DNA from: Rhodopirellula islandica
Lineage (GTDB): Bacteria; Planctomycetota; Planctomycetia; Pirellulales; Pirellulaceae
Assembly (NCBI RefSeq): GCF_001027925.1
Contig: NZ_LECT01000006.1
Coordinates: forward strand, 1 to 64,000
Reading direction: 5' to 3'
Length of the DNA stretch: 64,000 nt
Each line of letters starts with the position of its first letter. Within the stretch, counting starts at the first letter, position 1. The position numbers were made by a program, and so were the translations under genes. Below, piece by piece: positions 1 to 9,400 of the stretch. The notes beneath the pieces are model-generated. The model saw only the letters and a list, made by a program, of their open reading frames with translations. It did no database searches and was not told where the DNA came from.

Positions 1-40
1 GGGAGTTGGGGGCGTCCCTCGCTCACGCGTCGGGTTGTGA
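1..40. repeat. Dispersed 40-bp intergenic repeat, copy 1
   Basis: These 40 bases are identical to positions 28510-28549. A shorter, diverged relative sits at 31384-31412 (core CCCTCGCTCACGCG). Both 40-bp copies lie just beyond the 3' end of a minus-strand gene. This copy is cut by the window edge, so its true left end is unknown. It is a spacer repeat of unknown function. Confidence 0.85.
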
Positions 41-131
41 TGGGTGGTTGCTGCAGAAACCCGCCAAAACCCAGCACCAGAAAACTGCACGACCTCTGGC
101 AACGGGCGGGGTTCGCAAGATGCTACGAGCA

Positions 132-148
132 CGGCATTTGAAATGCCG
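132..148. repeat. 17-nt palindrome downstream of the DUF58 gene
   Basis: CGGCATTT-G-AAATGCCG is a perfect palindrome around one central base, about 35 bp past the stop of the minus-strand DUF58 gene. A 12-mer, GCACGACCTCTG, occurs twice nearby. There is no T-run on the minus strand, so a classical terminator is not supported. It may be a protein site or a 3'-end hairpin. Confidence 0.5.
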
Positions 149-182
149 CACGACCTCTGATCCGGGACAGATCAGCGACGCG

Positions 183-1070
183 TCAGAATCTGGCCTGGCG
201 TTGTTGCAAGTACTCGGTCAGAGCACGGTCAAACGGCATGCTGGTGTCCAGCGGCACGTAGTCGATCCGGAGAGCGGCACACCCTTGCGAGTAGGTTTCG
301 CGGAAGGCGGTGATTTGGTCGAGGTACTCGGCGCGAAACCCGGTCGCATCGACGGTGACGAGTTCACCGGATTCAGGGTCTTCGAACTCCACGGGACCTT
401 CGTAGGGAAAGCGAACTTCGGCATCATCGAGGACATGAAAGACGATCACATCGTGGCCGCCATGTCGCAATCGAGCCAGGGCGGCAAGCGTCTCCTCGGG
501 ATCGCCTAGCAAGTCGGAGAACAACATCACCAGGCTGTGTTGCTTCAGCATCGCCGCGACCTGGACCAGACAAGTCGGCAGTTCCGTGGTGCCTTCGGGG
601 GTCATGCCGGAAAGAGCCGCCAAGACGTCGCCCAAGTGCCCTCGTCGACTTCGGGCGGGCAGGATCGCGCGCAGTTTGTCGTCGAAGGTGAGCAAGCCAA
701 CCGGGTCTTTTTGCAGCGACATCAGATACGTCAGTGCGGCTGCCAAGCACGTGGAGTATTCGAACTTCGTCATCGAAGTTCCTTGGCGGAAACCCATCGA
801 TTTGGAAAGATCCATCAACAAGTAGCCGGTCAGGTTGGTCTCGGCTTCAAAGCGTTTGATGTAGTGCTTGTCTGTTTTGGCATACACCAACCAATCGATC
901 AGTTTGGGATCATCGCCACGTGAGTAACGACGGTGATCGCTGAACTGAACCGAAAAACCTTGTAGCGGGCTGCTGTGCAAGCCTTGCAGGAACCCTCGCA
1001 CGACCATCCGGGCACGCAGGTCGAGTCGTTTGATTTGCTGCAGCGTTTCCGGCGAAAGCGTCGATGTCAT
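183..1070 (-). CDS. DUF58 / von Willebrand A-like domain protein
   Basis: This 295-residue protein has the DUF58 signature GDDPKLIDW (residues 52-60) followed by a von Willebrand A-like DLSKS motif (87-91), a degenerate MIDAS site. The family usually works with a MoxR AAA+ ATPase in envelope-related assembly. Here no moxR is adjacent. The gene is the last of a minus-strand operon, and its ATG overlaps the stop of the ABC ATPase gene (ATGA at 1067-1070), so translation is probably coupled. No signal peptide or membrane segment is visible, so it is probably cytoplasmic. The family call is firm. The cellular role is not known. Confidence 0.88.
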   Translation of the reverse strand: MTSTLSPETLQQIKRLDLRARMVVRGFLQGLHSSPLQGFSVQFSDHRRYSRGDDPKLIDWLVYAKTDKHYIKRFEAETNLTGYLLMDLSKSMGFRQGTSMTKFEYSTCLAAALTYLMSLQKDPVGLLTFDDKLRAILPARSRRGHLGDVLAALSGMTPEGTTELPTCLVQVAAMLKQHSLVMLFSDLLGDPEETLAALARLRHGGHDVIVFHVLDDAEVRFPYEGPVEFEDPESGELVTVDATGFRAEYLDQITAFRETYSQGCAALRIDYVPLDTSMPFDRALTEYLQQRQARF

Positions 1071-1756
1071 GCGGTGATGCCAAAGCGTTCGCGACGAACC
1101 AACACGCCCTCGACCAATTCAAAGCGTTCGTCCATTTCGTCGGCCAAGGACAGCGAGTGCGTCACCGTCACCAGCACGGTGTTCTGCTCGGCTTGCAAAC
1201 GCAACAACAACTCCGTGATCGTTTTCGCGGTCTTGGAATCGAGGTTGCCAGTCGGTTCATCCGCCAGCACGACGGACGGTTGCATCAACAACGCTCGCGC
1301 GATCGCGACCCGTTCGCGTTCGCCGCCTGACAATTCTTGCGGCAAGTGAGTTGCGCGGTGGGACAACCCGACGGCCTCGATCAATTCGCTCGCACGCGAA
1401 ACATCGTCTCGCGTGGGTTTGCCGTTGGCGAGCGCCGGGATGAGGACGTTTTCGGTCACCGACAATTGCGGCAGCAAATGGTGGTCTTGGAAAATGAACC
1501 CGATCGTTTGGTTTCGGTAGGCAGCGCGTTTGCGAGCGTCCAGGGCAAAGGGATCTTGGCCGTTGATGTGAACCGATCCGGAATCCGGTTCATCGAGCGT
1601 TCCGAGAATTTGCAGCAGCGTGGTTTTGCCACTGCCGCTGGGGCCAACGATGGCCGCCGATTGACCGGGGGTCAATTCCAGGTTGACGCCTCGCAGGACG
1701 GACAACGGTTCCCCCGCGGTGGGATACGATTTTGACAGTTCGGAAACGACCAACAC
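1067..1756 (-). CDS. LolD-type ABC transporter ATP-binding protein
   Basis: A complete 229-residue ABC ATPase of the LolD/MacB class. Walker A is GPSGSGKT (residues 38-45), the signature is LSGGE (142-146), Walker B ends DEPTG (166-170), and the switch histidine is at about 200. Such ATPases pair with FtsX-like permeases that move lipoproteins or other substrates out of the inner membrane. No permease gene lies beside it. The neighbours are the FG-GAP lipoprotein (39 bp upstream) and DUF58 (4-bp overlap). The partner may be encoded elsewhere, or the ATPase may serve another function. Assigning lolD itself would go beyond the evidence. Confidence 0.9.
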   Translation of the reverse strand: MLVVSELSKSYPTAGEPLSVLRGVNLELTPGQSAAIVGPSGSGKTTLLQILGTLDEPDSGSVHINGQDPFALDARKRAAYRNQTIGFIFQDHHLLPQLSVTENVLIPALANGKPTRDDVSRASELIEAVGLSHRATHLPQELSGGERERVAIARALLMQPSVVLADEPTGNLDSKTAKTITELLLRLQAEQNTVLVTVTHSLSLADEMDERFELVEGVLVRRERFGITA

Positions 1757-1795
1757 GTCCGTGAACTCCGGTTTGACGACTGAAATGCAAGACGG

Positions 1796-4771
1796 TCAGT
1801 CTAGCAGTCTTCCGTCGGATCGTCGCGATGCGTTTGCGTTGTTCCAGACGGGTTGGTTTTCCACCAGGGTGACGCGTTGATCAACGCAATCGCTGGGATT
1901 GGGAATGATCTGAGTGAGGCCGGACGGCCAGTGAACCGTGAGAGATTGAATTTCAGCGTCTCCCAAAGAAATCTCGACGACGCTTTCATCGGTGCACATG
2001 TAACCGTCGCCCGCGACCACGTAGCCGTTTCGGACACCATCGTTGCACTGCACTTCGATTTGAGTTCCGGTTGCTCCGCGTTCGCTTTGTGAGCCGATCA
2101 ATTCCAACTGGATCCAGCCACCCTCCCCAACGCACTCGTTGTGTAGCAGTGCGACGTCGCGATCCACGTGATTGACCACCAAGTCCATCCGGTGGTCACG
2201 ATCAAAGTCCAGTTTGGCCATCGTTCGTCCCAGTGCCGGAGTGGTCCAGTAATCAGTGGGGCAATCAGGGATGACCGAGACAAAACCTGACGGCGTCGAC
2301 GGGTTGGCGAGGAAGTCGCTGGATTGTCCTGATGAGAAGCCGCCTGAAAGAAAACATTGAGGAGGCATCTCGTACGGTTCACCAGGCATCCGATCGATGT
2401 GGCCGTTGACCAAACACACGTCCAGCCAGCCATCGCGATTCAAGTCAATCGCTTTGCATCCGAATCCCACCATCGGCCGGGTAGGCTGGTCCAGGCGTTG
2501 CCGCACGCATTGATCAGAAAACGAACCCGACTTGTTTTGAAGGTAAAGCGAAACGGATTCGGTGGAGAAGTTCGTGATGAACAGATCAAGGCCTCCTCGA
2601 CGATCCAAATCATCTGCGGCGATGCCCATGCTGGCGGATGGCAGGCCGTCCACGGTGTTGGCGAGGCCGATCAGGTTGGCGATTTCTTGCCATCGGTTTT
2701 GGGAGGCATCGAACCGCAGCAAATGATTCGGACGACCGTCGTTGCCGACGAAGATTTCATTTTGGGTTGGTGTGGGGGCACTCTTGCTGAGCGGTTCGTT
2801 CGATTTTGTCGTCCGAGCTTCTTCCGAAAAGTCACCGACGATCACACCAAGCGATGTGCCTGCACGAGCAACCGATTCATCAATGGTCGTTGGCTGCCAG
2901 TTTTGCGTTTCGCTCTGAATCCAAATTCGGTCTGCTTCAGCGAATAGACTTCGCGGTACCTTCTGAGGCACTCGACCGTTTTCGTCGGGAGGCAAGCGAA
3001 CAAAGAGGTCGTTTTGTTCCACGTAGTTGGCTTCGAAGAGATCGGGCAATTGATCGCCATTGAGGTCGGCGATGACGACGGAGGTTGTGAAAGCACCCGG
3101 ATGATTTTCAACCGCTTGGTCTCCCAAAGAAGCGGTGTGGTTGGTGAACGTGCCGTCGCCGTTGTTGACATACAGCTGGTTGGTACCCAGTGTCGCGATC
3201 AGCAAGTCATCAAAGCCATCTTGGTTGATGTCTCCACAGGCAATCCCAAACGAGTAGCCGAAATTGGAGACGCCGGTCGCCTCGGTTTGCTCAAGGAACT
3301 GGCCCGCCAAGTTTCGAAAGAGGGCGTCACTCTGGTCGCCCATCAACTCGGGCGGTTCACTGGCTCCTTGCCCAAACACGATGTCGGGCCAACCATCTCG
3401 GTCGTAGTCGAGCACGCCAATTCCTGATCCGAGCGCTTCATGCATCCTCAGCGATTCGGTCCGCGTGCTCATGTCCGCAGCCACGTCCCTTTCATTCTGC
3501 CCTTGAGAAAGACGGCGCGGTTGAAAGCGAAAGTTCAGTCCGGCCTCCGCTGCCAAATCAGGCAGTCTTGGCTGGTAGGACTCCAGATCGCTCGACGGTC
3601 TAAAGGTGTTGTTGGCTGAGACCTGTGACTGACCGGAGGCGATGGCTTGGAGGGCCTGCGCGGATTGCGTTTCTTGTTCGACCATCGCGGTCCGAAGAGC
3701 CGTTTGAAAGGGGAAGTCCTCCGGACGAAGTTGCAAGCAATGTTCCTCGGCCAGGATGGCTGCCAAGTCGGGTGTGCTGGCCAACGCCTGCATCTGTTGG
3801 TGAATCAAGGCTCGGCTTTTCGCGACGTTGGATGAGGGGCCGCTATCTGATGGAGGGAGCGTTGGGGCCAAGACGTCGAGTTGGTGCAGTCGCCACTGGA
3901 ACGATTCAAACGGCCGACCGGCTTCCATCAATGCCTTGGCGAGTTTGTCAGCGAGTCGAGCCCTTTGATCGCGACTGTCGCTGGCTTCTTCGCTGATCGG
4001 GTGCAGATGAATCCACTGGTCTCGCAGGTCGTTCGTTTCGGCGATCAGCCTGGCACGCTGGTAGAACAGTGCCGCATCGTGTTCCCGATCGATTGCCAGC
4101 AACCAATTTCCAACGCGTTGGGTGCTGAGTTGATCGGTTGGGTTCAGTCGAATTGCTTGCAGCGTGGCCCCGATCGCGGCGTGTGGATGCTGGTGGTGCC
4201 CCAGCCAGATTCCCAGCGTCGCCCAGAAGTTGGCTTGCTGACGAGTCGATGGCTCGCTTTGCCGAATCCAATGGGGGATTGCATCGAAATGCTGAGCTTC
4301 CGCGAGAACGCGTCCTTGCAACGCCTGTTGATCCGCCGTCACCGATGCAGGGGAGATTTCAAGCAATCGTTCCAGTGCCGCTTCGTATTCTCGGAGGCTG
4401 GAATGCCAGACCGCTTGGGACATTGCGGTGGGGCCCGGAGGAGCAAACTTGGCCGGCGGAAAGCTCTGGCCTTGAGCGATCAAGGAGAGAGATTCGTCCA
4501 GGGTGGCTTGGCCGGTACGCGAGAGTTGCGAGGCAATTCGGGCAGCTTCCGCCATTTGTCCCGCTTCCAGGTGCTGTTGCCAGCGGCGGTGTCGCTCAGC
4601 CATCGGGTCGGGGGATTCAGGGGCCGACGGCGAGAGCGAACGTTGTTGATCGGATCCAGGTTCGCTCAGCGATTCACCGGAGCCGGGCGTTTGGGACGGG
4701 CAGCCAACGGTCAATGCCAAGAGCAACAGGACGCCCAAACGCAGCAAGAGAGAATCGTCGGTTGCCGTCAT
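1796..4771 (-). CDS. CRTAC1-type FG-GAP/VCBS repeat lipoprotein with ASPIC/UnbV end
   Basis: I place the start at the ATG at 4771 (991 residues). It gives a lipoprotein signal: a hydrophobic stretch ending in the lipobox LTVGC. The reading frame continues upstream to 4912, but that extension carries no signal. An alpha-helical, TPR-like first half comes before six FG-GAP/VCBS blades with Ca-binding loops such as DYDRDGWPD, DINQDGFDD and DLNRDGWLD. The C-terminus matches ASPIC/UnbV (VHWPSG near the end). The protein is probably an outer-membrane or periplasmic beta-propeller for adhesion or carbohydrate binding. It heads an operon with the ABC ATPase and DUF58 genes. Confidence 0.88.
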   Translation of the reverse strand: MTATDDSLLLRLGVLLLLALTVGCPSQTPGSGESLSEPGSDQQRSLSPSAPESPDPMAERHRRWQQHLEAGQMAEAARIASQLSRTGQATLDESLSLIAQGQSFPPAKFAPPGPTAMSQAVWHSSLREYEAALERLLEISPASVTADQQALQGRVLAEAQHFDAIPHWIRQSEPSTRQQANFWATLGIWLGHHQHPHAAIGATLQAIRLNPTDQLSTQRVGNWLLAIDREHDAALFYQRARLIAETNDLRDQWIHLHPISEEASDSRDQRARLADKLAKALMEAGRPFESFQWRLHQLDVLAPTLPPSDSGPSSNVAKSRALIHQQMQALASTPDLAAILAEEHCLQLRPEDFPFQTALRTAMVEQETQSAQALQAIASGQSQVSANNTFRPSSDLESYQPRLPDLAAEAGLNFRFQPRRLSQGQNERDVAADMSTRTESLRMHEALGSGIGVLDYDRDGWPDIVFGQGASEPPELMGDQSDALFRNLAGQFLEQTEATGVSNFGYSFGIACGDINQDGFDDLLIATLGTNQLYVNNGDGTFTNHTASLGDQAVENHPGAFTTSVVIADLNGDQLPDLFEANYVEQNDLFVRLPPDENGRVPQKVPRSLFAEADRIWIQSETQNWQPTTIDESVARAGTSLGVIVGDFSEEARTTKSNEPLSKSAPTPTQNEIFVGNDGRPNHLLRFDASQNRWQEIANLIGLANTVDGLPSASMGIAADDLDRRGGLDLFITNFSTESVSLYLQNKSGSFSDQCVRQRLDQPTRPMVGFGCKAIDLNRDGWLDVCLVNGHIDRMPGEPYEMPPQCFLSGGFSSGQSSDFLANPSTPSGFVSVIPDCPTDYWTTPALGRTMAKLDFDRDHRMDLVVNHVDRDVALLHNECVGEGGWIQLELIGSQSERGATGTQIEVQCNDGVRNGYVVAGDGYMCTDESVVEISLGDAEIQSLTVHWPSGLTQIIPNPSDCVDQRVTLVENQPVWNNANASRRSDGRLLD

Positions 4772-5506
4772 GGTGGCTTTCGCAAAGCAAGTTGGAATAT
4801 CGGTGCCGCGACGGCATGGGGGATCGAAGTCGGACGGCACGTCCATTTCAGGCGTGGCGTTCAAGAGGTTGAGCCGTCTTCCCATCCTCGACTGGTACGA
4901 AGCACGTTTCAACGGTTCTCTCTTCGCATTGGGCGGCCTGAAACGCCGTTCAGCGACAGCGACAGTTGCGAAACGGACCCTAGTCGGAGGAAAAATATAA
5001 AATTTTCAGTGGTGTACAAAACATATTTTCCGGCGACGGAGCGAAAGCGATCCGTTTGATTCAGTCACATCTGCGTTTGGCAATATGTGTTAGACGAAAG
5101 CGGGTTGAATGTGGGTTGGAGTGTGCGGCGCAACTGAGTTCAAGGGAGTCGTTGAAGGGCTCGGGACCATGTGTTGACGAGTTTGAGTGCGAATATACCG
5201 ATGGTTTTGAGACCGGTTTCATTCGGGGGGATACCGCGATTCGCCGTAGAAAAGGCGTTGGCCTTCGTGGCGAAGTTTATTTGCTAGCGTGTCTACAAAA
5301 TGATTCAGTGAAATGCGACAAGGGTGCAAGGAATGGCGTCACGCGGGCCTCCTAAGGGAGGGGTGACTTCGTAGTGCGTCTGTAAGGGTGAGGAATTCGT
5401 CTTACTGTAACGGAACAAATGAGTACGATTGGTTACACAGCGGCGTTTCTAGAGACCGTTGCTGAAATATCTTTTGATTTCATTTCCGTTCTTTTGAGGA
5501 AAACGA
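4772..5506. other. 735-bp intergenic region before the first DUF1559 gene
   Basis: This spacer separates the divergent FG-GAP lipoprotein and DUF1559 genes and must hold both promoters. An AT-rich patch (about 4989-5032) stands out from the GC-rich surroundings. A small inverted repeat (GTAAG/CTTAC) lies near 5381-5405. Short open frames here have no ribosome site or recognisable product, so I call no gene. Confidence 0.6.
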
Positions 5507-6766
5507 ATGACTCACTTCAATCCCCGTTTCGCACCGCAGTCAGCCAAGCGTGGTTTCACGCTGGTGGAACTGTTGGTCGTGATTGCGATCATCGGCGTCT
5601 TGGTGGGGCTGTTGTTGCCCGCCGTCCAGGCCGCCCGAGAGGCAGCTCGCCGAATGAGCTGCAGCAACAACTTCAAGCAAATCGGCTTGGCGTTGCACAA
5701 CTACCACGCTGCCTTCAACATGTTGCCGCAACAAATGTCGGGTCCACACCGGGCCGGAGTTTGGTTGCACAGCCAGGATCCTGCTGGCGGCGAATGGAAC
5801 TCTGGCAATCCGGCTTACAACGCGATGGGAACCAACAGTTTCCTGGTTGGTATTCTGCCGTTCTTGGAGCAACAAGGTCTGTGGGAGCAAATTGCGAATC
5901 CCCGTGACAACGACGGTGACGGAAACATCGATGTTCCTGCGTTCGGTTACGCCGGCGACAGCGATGCAGGCAACAACTATGACCCTTGGTTGACGGAAGT
6001 CCCTGGTTTCCGTTGCCCCAGCGACCCTGGTGCCGGAGCGCCTGCTCACGGACGGACCAACTACGGTGCCAGCATGGGGGATGGCTTTGATTACATGACG
6101 CAGGGCACCTACGAGTGGGACCTGTCGGCTCGCAAGGGCTGGCCAGCCGAACGCTCGCCTGCTGCGACGCGTGGATTTTTCATTGGTCGTACAACGACTC
6201 GATTCCGAGATGTGTTGGACGGGTTGTCGAACACGTTCGCTGCCGGTGAATTGGCGACGGACTTGATGGATTTGGACAACCGCACCAACGCGGCCAACTA
6301 CACCGAGTGCGAGACCGACGTGAACTTCCAAGAAGCTTACGTGGATCCAACCCGTCCTCAGTTTTACTTGGACACAACCGATCTGAGTGGGAACACCGCG
6401 ACGTCATGGACGCTGCGTTACGGTCGTGGATTCCGTTGGCACAGTGGTTATCCCGCTCAGTCAATGGTCTCGACGGTCAACCCACCGAACTCTCCCATTT
6501 GCGTGTTCCAAACAGGGGATTGGTTCCCAGAACGCGATGGCGGAAACGTTTCGCCCAGCAGTCGTCACCAAGGTGGTGTTCACATGCTGATGGGTGACGG
6601 GGCCGTGAAATTCATCACGGAATCGATCGAAGCCGGCAATCAAGAGGCACCTCCAGTGATCTGGAACGGATCCGGAATCAATCGACCTGGTGCACAGAGC
6701 CCGTATGGATTGTGGGGTGCTCTTGGCACGCGTGCTGCAAAAGAAACGATCGAAGAAGAATTCTGA
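5507..6766 (+). CDS. DUF1559 prepilin-like protein
   Basis: A 419-residue planctomycete protein with a type IV prepilin N-terminus. The cleavage and methylation motif [16 protein letters not shown] follows a short basic leader, and a DUF1559 (SBP_bac_10) domain fills the rest. The C-terminal signature is present, with H in RHQGGVH followed by MGDG. A ribosome site, AGGA, lies 7 bp before the ATG. DUF1559 proteins are thought to be assembled or surface-displayed pseudopilins, and their substrate is unknown. A small lipoprotein gene follows, as in the second cassette at 7.7-9.3 kb. Confidence 0.93.
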   Translation: MTHFNPRFAPQSAKRGFTLVELLVVIAIIGVLVGLLLPAVQAAREAARRMSCSNNFKQIGLALHNYHAAFNMLPQQMSGPHRAGVWLHSQDPAGGEWNSGNPAYNAMGTNSFLVGILPFLEQQGLWEQIANPRDNDGDGNIDVPAFGYAGDSDAGNNYDPWLTEVPGFRCPSDPGAGAPAHGRTNYGASMGDGFDYMTQGTYEWDLSARKGWPAERSPAATRGFFIGRTTTRFRDVLDGLSNTFAAGELATDLMDLDNRTNAANYTECETDVNFQEAYVDPTRPQFYLDTTDLSGNTATSWTLRYGRGFRWHSGYPAQSMVSTVNPPNSPICVFQTGDWFPERDGGNVSPSSRHQGGVHMLMGDGAVKFITESIEAGNQEAPPVIWNGSGINRPGAQSPYGLWGALGTRAAKETIEEEF

Positions 6767-6851
6767 TTCGAATTCTTCTCTGACTTCTCAAAATCGGTCT
6801 TCGTCGCGAGTGGTTCGCGGCGGAGGCTTTTTCATTCCAAAGGACAATAAG

Positions 6852-7031
6852 TTGATCTCAAGAATTTCTCTGGCTGCGTTGTTTCTCTCGTCATTGTGCG
6901 TCATCGGATGCGGCCCAGGACAAACGGAAAAAGTGGTTTCGCCTGAAGACCTCAGCGCTTATGAAACCCCCGCAGGAGCGATGGAAGACGCGATGAAAGA
7001 CGCAAGTCAGGACGCGAAAAAACGCAACTGA
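6852..7031 (+). CDS. Small lipoprotein of a DUF1559 cassette
   Basis: I choose a TTG start at 6852 because AAAGGA sits 7 bp upstream and the product then begins directly with a lipoprotein signal (LISRISLAALFL, lipobox VIGC). The longer frame from 6690 would overlap the DUF1559 gene and add a non-signal leader. The 59-residue precursor leaves about 39 acidic and lysine-rich residues after cleavage. A strong terminator follows 28 bp after the stop. Small lipoproteins directly after DUF1559 genes recur in planctomycetes, and their function is unknown. Confidence 0.72.
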   Translation: MISRISLAALFLSSLCVIGCGPGQTEKVVSPEDLSAYETPAGAMEDAMKDASQDAKKRN

Positions 7032-7058
7032 GCGACCGAGCTCGATCTGCCCACTGCC

Positions 7059-7102
7059 ACCTCCGTTGTTGTCGCTGAAGCGATGGCAACGGAGGTTTTT
7101 TC
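7059..7102 (+). terminator. Rho-independent terminator after the first DUF1559 cassette
   Basis: Ten perfect base pairs (ACCTCCGTTG with CAACGGAGGT, 7059-7068 and 7087-7096) enclose a loop that can itself pair (TCGC/GCGA). Six T residues follow (7095-7100). It lies 28 bp after the lipoprotein stop. Confidence 0.9.
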
Positions 7103-7708
7103 GTATTTGGTGACCAAACTCGGCAGATTCCGTGTTCGCATTCCTGTCTGAGAAGCAGAACGGCAGACCACGACGCCGGCTTGGATTGACTGTTGCTGAG
7201 GTGGATCGGTGTTGGGGAACACTTGAGGCAAATACGGAGGGGCCGTGTGTTCAGCTCAAACTTAAGTCGATCATGTGTGGTCGGTTCGATGGCTCGCAAC
7301 TACATCGAGACGTTCCACAACGTTGCGCTGGCTGGTCGCTTGTTGTTTGGGCGTTGCCGCATTGTTTTGAGGCAATCCCGCCAGCTTTTGATGCGAGCTT
7401 GATGTTTTGAAGGGCATGGGGGGGGCGACTGGCCCGCAAATAACACATCCGAACCGACAAAAAAAACAAGATTTTCAGTTCGATAGAGGGTGATCCTCGT
7501 CACCTAGAGGCTCGCTGCGGTGGGACGGGATCCCTTGTTGCGGGCTGAATTTATCGTGTGCGCATTTTGAAGCAAATTGTTTGCAAACGGTGCTGTCGCA
7601 AAATCGCGGGGTTCTGACGCGGAATGATGGTTGCGTGACATCGCGTCATTCAAAGGTTCGAGTTCGCTCGATGCCTTCCAGCCGCGTCCCAGTTTTATTG
7701 AGAGTCCG
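7103..7708. other. About 600-bp spacer before the second DUF1559 gene
   Basis: No supported gene is seen. There is an A-run (about 7459-7467) and the word ATTTTCAGT near 7471-7480, which also occurs in the AT-rich patch before the first DUF1559 gene. The frame of the following gene extends back to a TTG at 7631, but no signal or ribosome site supports using it. The promoter for the second cassette presumably lies here. Confidence 0.55.
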
Positions 7709-8830
7709 ATGTTGAAGTATCCGTCTATGTCATCGCGTTCCCCGATTGTTCCGGCAGGCACTGATCACACGATTCGTACACAACGTGGTTTCACTTTGGT
7801 TGAACTGCTCGTTGTCATTGCGATCATTGGCGTGTTGGTTGGATTGCTGTTGCCAGCCGTGCAGTCGGCTCGAGAGGCCGCTCGCCGGATGAGCTGCAGC
7901 AACAACATGAAGCAGATCGGATTGGCACTTCACAACTATCACTCCGCGTTCAAATCGTTCCCAGCTTCGGGGCGACCTGAAAACTACACCGCGAATGGTT
8001 GGGCTCGGAAGCCATCGTGGTTCATCGCGATTTTGCCGCAATTGGAACAATCCGCCATCTACGACGGCATTGATTTTTCGGGATCGTCCTTTGACGGGAC
8101 GAACGCGAGTTGGGCGGCACCCGTTGTTCATTGGGAAGAAATGGATCAAGCACGTGTGCCAGGTTTTTGGTGCCCTTCCAGTGTGCTCGCGAAAACGAAT
8201 CCGTACCCAACGAATGATGCGACTCAAGCGTTGGGTGCACCAGAAAATTTAGAAGTTCAGATTCCTGACTATGCCGGCAACAGCGGTTGCAACTTCACCG
8301 GAGGAACCATCGACGATCACCCGACCGCAGTTTGGGATTGGGGTGGCGTTCATGCTGACAACGGTTTCTTTGGCATGAAGATGCGATTCGATTCACCGTG
8401 GCCTGGTACCGAGACCCGATTCGCTTCGCTGTTGGACGGAACATCACACACCATCGCAGTGGGTGAGCAAGGCGGCGTTCACGGAACCTTCAACGATCAT
8501 CGTGCCGGAGCAGTTCTCGGGGGGATGTGGTCGTGCGGAACCGCCACTGCCGGCAGCTCGAAGAACAACTACGTCGTGACTCGTTATCCCATCAATTACT
8601 CCGGCGATGATTGGCCGTCGTGGGGCGGATTGAACTGGGACGGCGGTTGGGCGAAGAACGGGATGGAAACCGCGTTCAACAACACCGCGTTTCGATCGCA
8701 ACACGTTGGCGGTGCCCAATTCGTGATGGGCGACGGTTCGGTGCACTTCATCACGGACAGTATTCAGTTCGAAATTTACACGGCGTTGATGGATCGTGCA
8801 GACCGGTCCGCGATGGAAGGACTTGAATGA
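7709..8830 (+). CDS. DUF1559 prepilin-like protein, second copy
   Basis: The ATG at 7709 gives 373 residues and a leader of about 25 residues before the prepilin motif [17 protein letters not shown] later ATG at 7727 is also possible. The DUF1559 body ends with the usual H...MGDGSVHFI signature. The first 60 residues after the cleavage site are almost identical to those of the copy at 5507, and the rest is diverged, so this is an old paralogue rather than a recent duplication. Its stop overlaps the ATG of a lipoprotein gene (ATGA at 8827), making the pair translationally coupled. Confidence 0.92.
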   Translation: MLKYPSMSSRSPIVPAGTDHTIRTQRGFTLVELLVVIAIIGVLVGLLLPAVQSAREAARRMSCSNNMKQIGLALHNYHSAFKSFPASGRPENYTANGWARKPSWFIAILPQLEQSAIYDGIDFSGSSFDGTNASWAAPVVHWEEMDQARVPGFWCPSSVLAKTNPYPTNDATQALGAPENLEVQIPDYAGNSGCNFTGGTIDDHPTAVWDWGGVHADNGFFGMKMRFDSPWPGTETRFASLLDGTSHTIAVGEQGGVHGTFNDHRAGAVLGGMWSCGTATAGSSKNNYVVTRYPINYSGDDWPSWGGLNWDGGWAKNGMETAFNNTAFRSQHVGGAQFVMGDGSVHFITDSIQFEIYTALMDRADRSAMEGLE

Positions 8831-9309
8831 TGAATTGGAATCAAAAAGCAATGTTGGAAAATCAAAGTCGACGTCAACGGAACCGGCTATTGGGCTCGTC
8901 ATTCTTGCTCTTCGGTTTGTTGAGCGTGTTGTCTGGATGTGGCCCATCGGGCCCCGAGATCGCAGAGGTTTCTGGGGTGGTTACCATGGGCGGGAATCCT
9001 GTTCCTGATGCTTCGATCACGTTCTATCCTGTCTCCGGTCGACAGTCGTTTGGTAAGTCGGACCAAGATGGACGCTACACGTTGGAGTATGCCCAGGATC
9101 AGCCGGGAGCAGTGACCGGGCAGCACCGAGTCAAAATCATGACAGGAGGGATGGGAGCACCCAGCATGCCGACCGGCCCTGGGGAGAGTCCCAGCAAATC
9201 TCGAACGCGTTCCAAAGGGATGACGCCACCGAAGGAAGTCACGCTTCCAGAGATGGTGACGGTTGAGTCCGGTCCGAACGAAATCGATCTGATCATTCCT
9301 TCTTCTTGA
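8827..9309 (+). CDS. Lipoprotein with carboxypeptidase-regulatory-like fold
   Basis: A 160-residue lipoprotein precursor with the lipobox VLSGC near residues 35-39. The mature part opens with VSGVVTMGGNPVPDASITF, typical of the transthyretin-like/carboxypeptidase-regulatory beta-sandwich of planctomycete lipoproteins, and continues with a DGRYTLEY strand. Coupling to the DUF1559 gene by ATGA suggests the two act together at the cell surface. A terminator follows at about 9468. A shorter start at 8851 is possible. The function beyond envelope association is unknown. Confidence 0.82.
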   Translation: MMNWNQKAMLENQSRRQRNRLLGSSFLLFGLLSVLSGCGPSGPEIAEVSGVVTMGGNPVPDASITFYPVSGRQSFGKSDQDGRYTLEYAQDQPGAVTGQHRVKIMTGGMGAPSMPTGPGESPSKSRTRSKGMTPPKEVTLPEMVTVESGPNEIDLIIPSS

Positions 9310-9400
9310 ACGAGTCGTTTAAGCAGGTCGACAGGAATCTTTCGATCTTGGAACCGTTTCAGGAGGCGTTGTGGTGCTCCCAAGTGCAACCGGGGCCAAC

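Noticed and set aside
3881-5059. 392-residue plus-strand open frame opposite the FG-GAP lipoprotein
   Set aside because: It is antisense to a gene with clear domains, has arginine-rich shadow composition and no ribosome site. Such long antisense frames are expected at this GC content.
5056-5355. 99-residue frame in the spacer before the first DUF1559 gene
   Set aside because: No ribosome site, signal or family features; it lies in a probable promoter region.
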